From the NCBI RefSeq assembly GCF_021245725.1, contig NZ_JAJGSX010000006.1, positions 372,001 through 436,000 of the forward strand: DNA of 64,000 nt. The letters are read 5' to 3'. Below the pieces are notes generated by a model. It searched no databases. It saw only the letters and a program-made list of their open reading frames with translations, and was not told where the DNA came from. The position numbers and the translations under genes were made by a program. The DNA comes from Pseudonocardia sp. TRM90224. GTDB taxonomy: Bacteria > Actinomycetota > Actinomycetes > Mycobacteriales > Pseudonocardiaceae. Of this stretch, positions 46,401 to 58,400 are shown piece by piece; within the stretch, counting starts at the first letter, position 1; the number at the start of each line of letters is the position of its first letter.

Positions 46401-49400
46401 GGGCAAGCAGGGCAGCAAGACCGGCGCCGGCGAGCGGACGACCCAGCAGGTCCCGGGCACCCCGGCCGGCCCGCGCACCCCCGGCGGCGATCCGGCCACG
46501 CCGCCGCCGTCAGCGCCGTCGCCGGTGGCGTCCAAGGGCGGCGGCCCGAAGAACCCCGGCTCCGGCGGCGGCACCCCCACCCCGGGCACCGGGCCGGAGA
46601 CGCCTGGCGCCAAGACCACCGAGTCCGGCGGGAAACCGGACAGCTCGGCCGAGGTCGGGATCACCAAGCACGGCGCGGTGCGCAGCGGCGACCCGCCGGC
46701 GACGAAGGAAGGCACCACACCCGGCTCGGGAGAGCCGGTCAAGAGCACCGACGGGCCGGCCGCACGGCCGGAGGTCGGCGATGCCGAGAAGGCGGCCGAC
46801 GTCAAGGGCCGCAAGGCCGACGTCAAGACGGCCAAGCAGGCGCTCCGCGACGCGAAGGCGAAGCGGGACACTGCCCGGCCCGAGCTGGAACGCGAGTACT
46901 GGAAGTCGACCGACAGCACCCGGCGGAAGGACCTGCTCGACGCGTACGACCGCCACGACGCGGCGGTCGCCGAAGCCAAGCTCAACCTGAAGTACGCCAA
47001 GGAGGCAGTCAGAGACGCACGGATGATGCGCCCGTTCAAGGCGCGTGTCTCGGAGGTCATCCGGATCTGGACCGACGAGAACCGCCTGGCCGAGGCGCAG
47101 GACCTGGTGGCGAACGGCACCAAGCGCTCGAAGATCAGCAGGGCGCAGTACCTGGCCGTCGTCGCCGAGAAGATCCGCACCACGCGGATCGACGGGAAGT
47201 ACTACGGGCTCCGGCCCGTGCAGCTGGCTGCCGCCCTCGTGATGGACGGCCAGGTGTTCGGATCGGCGCGACTGGTGAAGCTCAGCCTGCGGCTGCGCGG
47301 CAACGTCGTGGAGATGCTGACCGGTGAGGGCAAGACCGTCACCGGGATGGCGGTCGCGATGAAGCGCGCGCTGGAGGGGAGGGTCAAGGGTCGCCCCGGC
47401 GGCGTGCACGTCATGACGACGAGCGGGCCGCTCGCGGAGCTCGCGTTCGAGAAGTACTACGAGCCCGTCGCGAAGGAGCTCGGCCTGACGGTCGGGCTGC
47501 GCAGCGGCGAGCTGCAGTCGCTCGCCGACCGGCGCGCGGCGTACAAGGCCGACATCACGATCTCGACCGCCACCGACATGATCTTCGACCGGATGAACGA
47601 CCTGCGGGTCCCGAAGTCCGACCGGGTCATGGGCCGGCAGGCGTTCGCGCTCGTCGACGAGGCCGACATGGTGCTGCTCGACTGGGGCGCCAGCCCGCAC
47701 CGACTGGCCGAGAGCGTCCAGGCGCGGGTGCGCACCGCTGAGCTGCAGTGGGCGCGCGACACCGCACGGGGCCTGACGGAGGGCACCGAGTTCTCGTTCG
47801 GCAAGGACGGGCTGACCATCAGCCGCCGGCAGCACACGCTGATCGAGCAGAAGATCGGTGGCGAGCTGTCGGAGACGCAGCGCGTCGACCTGGCGAACGC
47901 GTTGCGCGCCAGGCGCCTGGTCAACGCGTCCGACTTCGTGCTCAGGGGCGAGACGCTCGCCGAGATCCTCGACAACAACAACGGCCGCTCGCTCACCGGC
48001 CAGCGTTGGACGCAGGGCCTGCACGAAGCCCTCGAGACGCAGCTGGACATCCCGGCGCAGCGCGCGCAGCGGACCGTCGCGACCATGACGGTGAAGTCGT
48101 TCCTCAAGGACTACGGCGCCGTCGCCGGCATGACGGGCACGGGGATGCGGGCCCGCTCGCTGTTCCGCAGCCTCTACGGCATGGACGTCGTGCGGATCCC
48201 GACGCACGAGGCGCGCAGGCTGGAGATCCGCCCAACCGAGGTCTACAGCGGCAACGGTCCGTTGACCGCCGCGATGCTGGCCGAGCTGAAGAAGCGGGCG
48301 AACAGCCCGCAGCCCGAGCTGCTGCTCTTCCGGACCCCGCTGCAGACCGAGCTGTTCGCGGCGGCGCTGCGCAAGGAGGGCATCACCGTCCAGGTCGTCA
48401 ACGCGCTGGACGGCGTGATCGACTGGGAGAACGCCGTGGCCGCGGCGGCCGGGCGCCCGCACGCGATCACGGTGGCCACGAACATGATGGGCCGCGGCAC
48501 CGACATCTCGCTCGGGGCGAAGGGCTCGCCCGCGTGGAACGCGGTCACCGGCGCCGGCGGCCTCCGCGTCACCACGATGAGCATGTTCGACGGCAGCCGG
48601 CCGCTCGACCAGGGCTTCGGCCGGGCCGGGCGCAACGGTGAGCCGGGTGACGCGGGATTGAAGGTCTCGCTGGACGACCCGTTGCTCGCCCGGTACGGCA
48701 ACGCCAGGAAGCTTGCGGCGCTGCGGAAGAAGTACTCCGGGCGGAGCGGGGCGCTCCCCAAGGACGCCGTCCGGTTCGTCGAGAAGACGATCAAGCGCGC
48801 CGACCGGATCACCAACGCCCGGCTGAAGGACGTGCTCACCGGCAAGATCGCTGCCGAGACCGAGATCGCACGCACCGTGCAGGGCGAGGCGGCGGCGACG
48901 GGGCTCGGCACGCCGCCGGGCCGCACCACCGGCGTCAGCACAGCCGCAGATGCCGCCGTCACCGCCGTCACCGACCGCATCACGCAGCTGCAGAAGGATC
49001 TCACCGCGGCCCGGCAGGCTGTCGCGAACGCCACCGGGTCCTTCTTGCAGGACGGCTCGGGCGCGGCTGCGCTGGGCGCGGCGGTGACGCAGGTCGGCGC
49101 GATCCGCCAGGACCTACACACCGCGCTAGGCGAGTACCGCTCGCTCACCGGCAGCACCAGCGAGCTCGCCCCGTCGTCGGCCCGCTCCGACGCCATCGCG
49201 GCCGAGCAGCTCGGCGCCACGCCCGAGGCCGTCCAGGCGGTGCAGGACCTCATCGCCGCCGGTGACCGCGCGGGCGCCGTCGAGGCGTTGACGCGGCTCG
49301 CGGCGCAGTACGCGGCGATGGAGCAGGCCGGCGAGTGGGCCGCCGCCGCCGACGCCCGGGTCGCGGCGGCGCAGGCGCTGGCGGCGCTGCAGCGGGCGGC

Positions 49401-52400
49401 CGGCGTCGAGCAGACGCTCGGGACACCGGAGACGGCCCCGGAGCAGCGGTTGGTGGACGCCGCGCTCATCCGCCTCCAATCGGCGGTCGCCGGCGTGCCG
49501 GCCGGGGTCGCGGCCGACACGATCACGGCGTTCATCGGTGACGACGCCCGCACACAGCTGGAGCGCCTCGCCGGCACCGGGATCCCCGAGCACCTGCTGC
49601 GCGACCTGCACGACCTCGTCGTCTCGGGTGCCGTCGACGCCGCGGAGCTGCGCGCGCTGATCCAGCGCGCGCAGTGGCCGACCAAGGCGCCCGTCGCCGA
49701 CGCGATCGGGCGGTTCGCCGCCGAGCACGGCCTCGACTGGAACCGGGGCGAGAAGCGCCGCGTGCGCCACGCGCTGAAGGCGGCCACGCCGGAGGCGCCG
49801 GTGGCGATCGTGCCGGGCGGACCGTCCGACATCAGCGGCGCGGTGTCGAGCGCCCAGCCGGGAACGCAGCCCGCCGGCACGACGACGTACGAGGTGCCGC
49901 TCCCGGAGAACACCGGCGCGAGCACGGGCGGCGGTACCGGTCGTGGCGGCCCGCCCGGCGGTGGCCCGCCGTCGACCGGCGGCACCGCGTCGGACGGCTC
50001 GCCGGAGGGCCCCGACGGCCCGGACAGCGGCAAGAGCGGCAAGGGCGGCAAGCTCCGCCGGGCCGGGCTCGCCGTGCTGGCCTTCGTGGGCGCGAACCTG
50101 CTGCTGAGCACGTCTGAGAGTGGCGGCTCCGGCACGATGCCGGACGTCGTCGGCATCGCGATGGCGGGCGGTGACGCCGTGGGCGACCTGCTCGGCGGTG
50201 TGCTCGACGCGCTCGCCAGCACACCGACGCTCTACAGCGCCGCCGTCGTCGTTGCGGCGCTCGGCACCCGCTGGCTCATCCGCTACCTCGCCCGGCAGCG
50301 CGGCCCGCCGCGGCTGGAGTGGGAGCGCCGGCAGTTCGCCTGGAACGCCACCGCTCCCGCCGAGCTGCCGACCGCCGGCCCCGAGACGCTGATCAGCGTC
50401 GTGTGGCGGCTGGTCTGGGCAGCCGAGGTGTTCGACGCCCACAACGGCATCCCCGTGACGGGCGTGAGCGCTGCCGACGTGATCGGCGGCATGCTGCGGA
50501 CCGCGGATCACGCATGGACCGGGTCGCTCTCGGAGCTGGTCGAGAAGGCCGGCCAGGCGGGGGTCGCGGGTGCGCTCGACGAGCTGGCGGCCGCCGGCCT
50601 GCTGGAGCAGGTCGCCGGGCCCGGGGGCGTGCAGCGCTTCCGTGCGGGCGGTGTGCTCGGGCAGCTGATGGCGCGCGCGCCGCCGGCGTTCGTGGAGGCC
50701 ATGCTGCGCAACCCGGCCGCCGTGCTGGACGACGCCGGGTTCGACCGGCGACCGGCCGACGAGCTGCTGATCGTCGTGAGCGCGGGCCTGCGCAACACGA
50801 TCTGGGCCGAGCGCGCGTTGCACACGATCCGGGCTCCGCGGGTGCCCGGCCGGCTGGGCAAGACGCTGGCGCCGCTCCTCGACGCTCGCGCGACGACCGA
50901 GCAGGCTTCCGCAGCGCTCGACGAGCGGGTGCGCGCGGAGCTGCCGAAGCTGCGCGGTCTCACCCCCGACGAGCAGCGTGACGCGCTGCGCACAGCGACG
51001 CAGACCGAACGCGACGCGCTCGACGCGGCCAAGAAGGCCGAGCGGGCCGTCACGGTGACCGTGCTCAACGACGCCGCGCTCGGCGGGTTCACCCGCCGCG
51101 CGGTCGCGGCCCGCCTCGACGACTACAAGAGCGAGCGGTCCGGGCTGCGTGGCCTCCCGGGCCGGACGCGCGCGGCGATCACCGGACGGTGGGAGCGGCG
51201 GCAGCTGCTGCGCCCGGTCAGGGGCGCGGTGGCGGCGCTGGAGCAGGCCGGGCCGCCGGAGCAGCAGGCGGCGCAGGACGGGCTGGTCGTAGCGGTGGTC
51301 GAGGCCGCCGATCGCGGGGTGCCGGCGGAAGCGCTCGCGGCACGCACCGGGTGGTCGCCCGCCGTCGTGACGCTGACCAGCGAGGAAGCGGCGGTCACAA
51401 CCGCGCTGGCCGCGGCCACCTCGGGCTGGACGCCCGCGCAGGTGCAGGCGGCCGGCGCCGCGACCACTGAGCTGGCGGGCATTCTCGTCGAGCTGCGCCG
51501 CGGCCGCCCGGCGGACGTCACCCGCGCGCGCGAGCTGCTCGCGCAGCTGAACGCGATGCTGGACGGCACGACCCGCGGGCTGGAGCTGCTCACGACGGCG
51601 GCCGGCGCGCTCGGCCTCGACCCGGAGTGGACCGGCTCGGGGCTCGTTGCGCCGGTCGCCGGCGGCGGCGCCGTCGAGATCCCGGCGGCGGAGGTCCGGG
51701 ACGTGCTGGCCCGCTTCACCGCGCGGGCCGCCGAGGGCACCGGAGAAGCCAGGCTGCAGGCGGAGGCGGCGGCGTGGTGGGGCGCCCATGTCGGTGCGGC
51801 GGGCGGTGTCGCGCCGCTGGCGGGTGTGCTGAACGCGCTGGGCGAGCTGGTCGGTGACCAGCACCTGCGCCCGGCCGCGCTGGCCGTCGGCGAGATGGTG
51901 CTGACGGTCAACGGTGGCGCCGGGAAGATCGCCGAAGGCGAGCTCACGCCGGCCGGCGCCGCGCTGCTCGCGCAGCTCGGCGCGGTCGCTGCTTCGGCCG
52001 TCTCCGGGGCCGGCACGAGCCCGTTGCTGGCGTTGCGCGTCGACGTCGGCGGGCCGCTCGCCGAGCTGGGCGAGGGCCTGGACGCCTTCCGCTCGGGCAC
52101 GCGCGACCCGCACTTCGCCGGGCAGGTCGCGACGTTCGCCGGGCTGCTCGGCGAAGCCCGCACGGCGCTGACCCAGCGTGCCAATGCGAAGGCCAAGGGC
52201 GCGGTCGACGCCGGGCGGGACGCCGCGAAGGCCGGGCGCAGGATCGCGCAGAAGGTGCCGGGCACCACGCAGATCAAGGCGGACGACGGCGCCACCGAGC
52301 GCGCCCGCAAGGCGGCGGCGGACCAGGACGTGGCGCTGGAGAAGCAGCTGCGCCTGGGCCGCACCCGCGACGCGTACCGGGTCGCGGCCCGGCGCGCCGC

Positions 52401-55400
52401 GACGGCGGAGCGCACGCTCGCCAAGCTCGCGGACCTGCTGGCGCAGCCGCCGGTCACCCCGAACCTCGCCTGGACCCGTTCGGTCGAGCGGGCGGCGAAG
52501 GCGGCGACGGTGGTGGTCGCCGGCTACCGGACGGCTCTGGAGGCGGCGCTGCCGCCGGCGGAGGCGTTCCCGGCCGGGGTGCCGACCGACGTCCTGCCGC
52601 TGCTGCCGCAGCTGACGGAAACGGTGAACGCGAAGCTGGCCGAGATGGGCGTGCGGCGCCGGTTCACCGAGCTGGAGCTGGCCGACACCATCGGCGCGGA
52701 GTTCCGCGCGGTCGCGTCGGAGGACGGACTGGTGCTCGGCGTCGGCACCCGGCTGCGGCCGGCCGAGCTGCGGATCAGCTGGCACGCCGGCACGGTCGTC
52801 GAGGACGTGACCACGCAGGAGCTGGCCACCGAGGTGATGATCGGCAGCCTGCCGCAGGGCGGCACGTCGGTGTCGGCGGCGGTGCTGCGCAGCCTGGGGC
52901 TCTCGGGCGGGTTCGCGAAGCTGTTCACGGCGGTGCCGGGGGTCAAGCTCAACGTCAACATCGGCCGCAGCGAGTCGAGCACCGGCGGCGCGGCGGGTTA
53001 CGCGGTCGGCGGCGGCGTGGTGGACAACCGCGGCGACTCGGTGCTGCTGGAGATCGGGACCACGTGGAAGGTCGCCGTCCGCACCGCGAAGCACCCGGAG
53101 TGGGGCGCGACCGGCGAGGTCACCGGAACGCATGCGGACGTGCTGCGGCTGTGGGTCCCGCACACCTACGCGGCGCGCGCCCCGCCCGCGACGGTGCCGG
53201 GCACCCGTACGGTGGCCGGGCTCCCGAACCACGCGGTGATCTCCGCGTCGGGGCTGCAGGCGCTGGTGGACGACGTCGCGACGGCGTTGGGCAAGGACGC
53301 ACCCGCAGGGTCGCTGACCCGCGCGCAGCTGCAGGCACTGCTGGCCTACGACCTGCCGGCCCGGCTGTCGGCGGCGAGCGGGCCGGACGGGCTGCAGCGG
53401 GTGATCACCGACCGGCGCGGCCGGCCGATCGCGGCGCTGACCGTCAACTCCGAGGTCACCGGCAGCAAGCTGCTGGGCACTGCAAGCGTGAAGGAGCACA
53501 TCGAGGACCTGCACGTCGCGTTCTCGGCGGTCAACGGCTCGACCTCGGCCGGGCGCTCGTTCGGGTTCGGGCTGGACCTCGGCGGCCGCCTCCCGACGTG
53601 GAAGTGGCTGCTCGGCCGGCTCGCGCTCAAGCTGGGCCTGTCGTTCTCGGCGTCGTACTCGCGCTCGGTCGGGGCGAGCGCGAGCAGCGTCGCGATCCAC
53701 CCGGGCGTGCACCGCTACTCGGGGCACACCCAGGGACAGCTGCTCGACCTGGGCTTCACCGTACGGATCCAGTGGCTCGACGGCCGCTCCGGCGACGGAC
53801 CGGACCCGATCCCCGGGTCGGGTCGGGCGCTGGTGCGGATGGCGGAGTCCGACGCGTACCGCTACGGGCTGGAGGTTGATGCCCAGGCGGTGACCGGGAC
53901 GGCGAAGGACGGCTCGGCGCGCCTGCGCGACGACCTGGACCGCAAGGCGCCGAAGGGCCGCAGGAAGGCCCAGCCCGCGTTCATCGGCACCAAGCCCGGT
54001 CAGGTCCGCGGGGTCGGGCACGGGCTGGTCCGCGACATCTCCGACCTCACGAAGTTGCGCAAGGACGTCGAGCGCAACCTGCGTGCGCAGGGCCTGCTGC
54101 CGCCGACCGACCCGAAGGACTGGTCGGGCAACCGGCTGGAGCTGATGGCGCAGTGGTCCAACGCGCGCGAGGTGGCCGAGCTGCTCTCGCCGAACCGGCT
54201 TGCGGCCAGCTACGACCAGCTCGCGCAGCAGGGCCTCGTGCTCTCGCTGGTGCGCTACCGGCGGCTGCGCTCGCCGGAGCACGTCACGATCCGGGTGCGG
54301 GCGACGGTCGACTGGGACAAGCTGATCTACCAGGGCCACGGCACCGCGTGGACGATGGTCGGGCTCGACATCGGCTCCAACACCTCCGGCCGGTCGACGT
54401 CGCGCTCGCGCCGCTTCGGCCTCACGGGCTCGGCGTCGCTGGCGCTGCAGCTGGGAAGCGACGGCGACCCGAAGAAGGCCGGCGTCCAGGGCGGACGGGT
54501 GATCGGCGGCGGGCCGGAGGGCAAGTACGAGTTCGGCCGCGGCTGGGGCAGCTCGGCCGGCGACACGGTCAACCAGGTCACGCTCGTCGAAGGCACCACA
54601 ACAACTGCGGAGTTCCTGGCGAACCACCGGATCGTCGTCCACCAGCTGGCCGCGCGCGGTCGCCCGCTGGAGCTGGGGCGCACCTCCGGCACCGCGCGGC
54701 TGCTGATGCCGAGCGATTGGATGCCTGCGGACAACCCGGTGACCGACGGCATCGCGCGGCCGACGACCGACGCCGTGCTGCACCGCATGACCGCGCTCGC
54801 GCTCGACGCCGGCAACGTCGCGGCGATGCTGGAGCGGCTGGCGCGGACCGGCATGCGGCCGGACTCGCCCTCGGCGCAGCACCTGCGTGAGCTGGTGAGC
54901 GTCGACGGGATCCGGGCGCACCTGCTGGACCTGCTGACGGACGGGTACCAGACGACACTGGCCGTGCGCGGGCGCAACGGCCGCTCCACCCGCACGACGG
55001 TCCGGCTCACCGCGAACGCGGGCGACTCGACGTTCCTGAGCGTCAGCGACCTCGTCACGGGCGACATCAACCTGACGCTGGGCAGCCACGGCACCGACGC
55101 GAGCACGTCCCACGGGCCGTCGTTCGGGCTCTCCGGCTCGTTCGGCTGGCGCCAGCTCGCGCAGCCGACCGGGAACGCCGGCGGCAACCTCGGCTGGTCG
55201 CGCAACACCGCGTTCAGCAGGCTGTGGCTGCGGATCTGGGGCCGCGAGCGGCTGACCATCGAGACCGGACGGCACTACCTCTACTCGATGGCCCTTGATC
55301 TCGGCGTGCAGGCGGGCAAGAAGGCCGACACCACGCAGGCGACCGTTGTCTACGCGCTGCCCGAACGCGACGCCGTCGACCTCTACGCCCGCGGCCTCCT

Positions 55401-58400
55401 CGCGTTGCCGCGGGCGCAGGTCGAGGACGTCGTCACGCGGTTCCGGCAGGGCACGCTGGTGCTCGACGACGCCGTCGCGCACCGGTTGCTGCAGCGCGTC
55501 CGGGCCGAGCGCGGCACGCCGTGGTCGGGCGCGGAGGCGAAGTCGCTCGTCCACCGGCTCGACAAGCTGTTCGGCAACCGCCCCGGGTACCCGGCCGCCG
55601 GCGCCCGCGGCTCGCTGCAGGACCGGATCGACGCCGGGCTCGCGCGGGCGAAGCAGGCGCAGTACGTCGACATGCCGGAGCACTTCCGGGTCGGGCTGGG
55701 CCAGTCGGCGCTGGAGTCGGTGACGACCGAGCTGGGCGGCCCGGCGCTGCGGGTGTTCGAGGCGGTGCAGAAGGCCGTCGAGGAGGTCGTGCCGGGCGCA
55801 CTGGCCCGCGACCCGCTGCTGTGGCAGCGGCTGTCCAACGACCTGGCCGGCAAGCGCTGGTGGGGCAAGTTCGACGCCATGCTCGAGCGCAACGGGTTCG
55901 AGGTGAAGATCCCCATCCGGACCGCACGCTGGTTCCCCGGCGGCTCGCGCATCGCGTGGGTGACCGTGCGGATCGCCGCGCGGCTGCACGACGACGCCCA
56001 GCGGCTCGACGAGACCGACACCGTCGTCCAGATCATCCAGGACTACGGCTACGGCCAGCGCGAGCACGGCGCGAGCACCGGCATCACCGGCTCGGCCGGG
56101 ATCAGCGGCAGCGCCGGCTGGCCGGTCGGCGGCGGCGAGGCCAAGCTCGGCTCCGGTCACAGCCGCGGCAGCTCCGGCGGGGCGGTCGGGCAGCAGACCC
56201 GCCTCGACGGCACGGCGTCGTTCGACGGCGCCGACCGGATCCTGCAGTCGGTGCGGATCACGATCACCGCGAAGCGGGAGAGCGGCCCCGGTCGACGCGC
56301 GAAGGTCTCGGCACCGGTCGAACTCGGCGGTGTCGCGGTCCGGCTCATCCCCGACGGGCTGACCACCGTCGTCGAGCGCGGCGAGGGAGCACCGCTCGAC
56401 CCGGCGCTGCATGCCGCTCTCACGCTCGACGAGGTGCCCGCGTCCGACCCTCGCCAGCTGCAGCTGCCGGCGGCGTTCAGCGTCGAGACGACGATCGCGG
56501 ACCCGCTGGTCGACGCCGTTGTCGCCGAGCTCGGCCGCTGGTCGATCATCGGGCGCGGCCGGGCCGAGGAGTACCGGGCCGACATCGCGCACGCGCTGGC
56601 CGCGAACGCGCGCACCGCGTTCCTGCGCCGGATGCACACCGACGACGGCTACGAGGTGGTGCGGATCCCGGTGCGCGGCGGCCAGTTCGTCGACGTCGTG
56701 CTCCGCGCGACCGCGACCGGCGCACGCACCCTCGTCGCGGGCCGCCAGCAGGAGCTCCGGACGGTCGACCGCAAGGAGGTCCGGGTCACCGTCGGGGTCT
56801 CCGACTCCCAGCTGCTCCCGCTCGGACGCAGCGTCGGCGGCAACCACGTCGGGCAGGGTGTGAACGCGGGCCTCTCCGGCGGCGCCCAGGCCGGGCACCG
56901 GATCGGTGGCACCGCCGGCTCCCGCACCGAGATCACCCTCTACGTCGGCGGCAAGGGCGGCACGATCGCGCTCGACCTGGCCGTCGACGTGACGCTGCGC
57001 CGCGGCTGGGTGCGCGCCGACGGCACGCTGCTGGTCCGCAACAGCCGCAGCTTCCGCGAGCACGGCACCGGCTACGTCACCCTCTGGGACCGCGACCTGG
57101 CCGCGGCCGCCGCCGCGCAGGAGATCGCCGGCCTGCACGACCGCGGCTGGCTGCTCGGCGGCCGCGGCGCGGCGCCGTTCCGCGCGTGGAGCGAGGGACC
57201 GGCCGTCCCGCTGGCGCAGCTCGCCGCGGCCGCGGAGCGGGCCGACCCGCTGACCTTCGCAACCGCCCCGCACCGCGCGATGGCGGACGTCCTGCAGGGC
57301 CTGCCGCGCCGCGCCCGCGACGTCGTGATCACCGCGACCGCCACCGACCGGCGGATCAACGGTGTGCTCGGCAACGTCCGGCTGGTCGCGCGGGCGCTCG
57401 GCCGTCCGGTCGTGCTGCAGCTGACCACGCCCGCGGGCACCGAACGGCTGCTGGTCGGCCACGACGGCACGCTCCACGGCGACCGCGACGGCGGGTTCGC
57501 GGCGGCGCTCGCGACACTTCCGCCGGCACTGGCAGCAGCGTCCGACGAGTACGCACTCGACCTGCGCGCGATCTTCGCCACCAGCGCCGGCGGGACGTTC
57601 GCCGACGCGGTCCGCGCGCAGCTGCAGGCCCGCGGGTACACCGAGCGGGTCGCCGAGGTCCGGTGGCCGGTGGAGATGTTCGGGCCCGGCGTCGCCCTGC
57701 AGGTCGGCGGCGTGACCGGCAGCGGCGGGGTCGGCGGCGGCCCGCTCGCCGTCGGCGGGCTCAACCGGCAGCAGAGCAACCTCGCGCAGGCCGCGCTGGC
57801 GCGGCTGCGTGACCACGGTGTGGGCGTGCGGTGGCGCGGCAGCCCCGTCCGCAGCCGCGGCCCGCCCGCGGAGCTGCGCGCCGACGAGGAGCTGTTCGTC
57901 GTCGGCGGGAGGACGGACCGGGCGCTGGTGCAGGCGCTGCGCGCGGTCGGTGCGACGGCCGAGGAAGCGGCCGACATCGCCGACCGGCTCATCGCCTACA
58001 GCTGGCGCGACCCGTCGGGCGTTGCGGTGATCGCGGTGCCGGCGCGACGGCTCGCGCAGCTGCGGCGCACCGGGATGCTCGACGAGGTGCTGGCGCACGA
58101 GCGCGCCTTCCACCTCGACGGGACGCGCCCGCACGCGCACCACCGGGGCGACAACGACTCGATCGTCGACCGGATCGCCGCCGCCGACGCGCGCGCCTCC
58201 ACGGGGGTGCGCGCGTCGGTGCGGCGGGTGCTGTCCGGCGCGGGTTCCGTGCTGTTCACCGGCAAGCGGCTGAAGCAGTGGCTGGCCGGGCGCGCGCTGC
58301 GCAAGCTGGACGACGGGTGGGCTGCGGTGGCGGTGGCCGAGGCGCCGCCGCCCGGCGCGCCGCTGCGGGCCGACCTGCTGCTGCAGCGCGTGCTCGTCGC

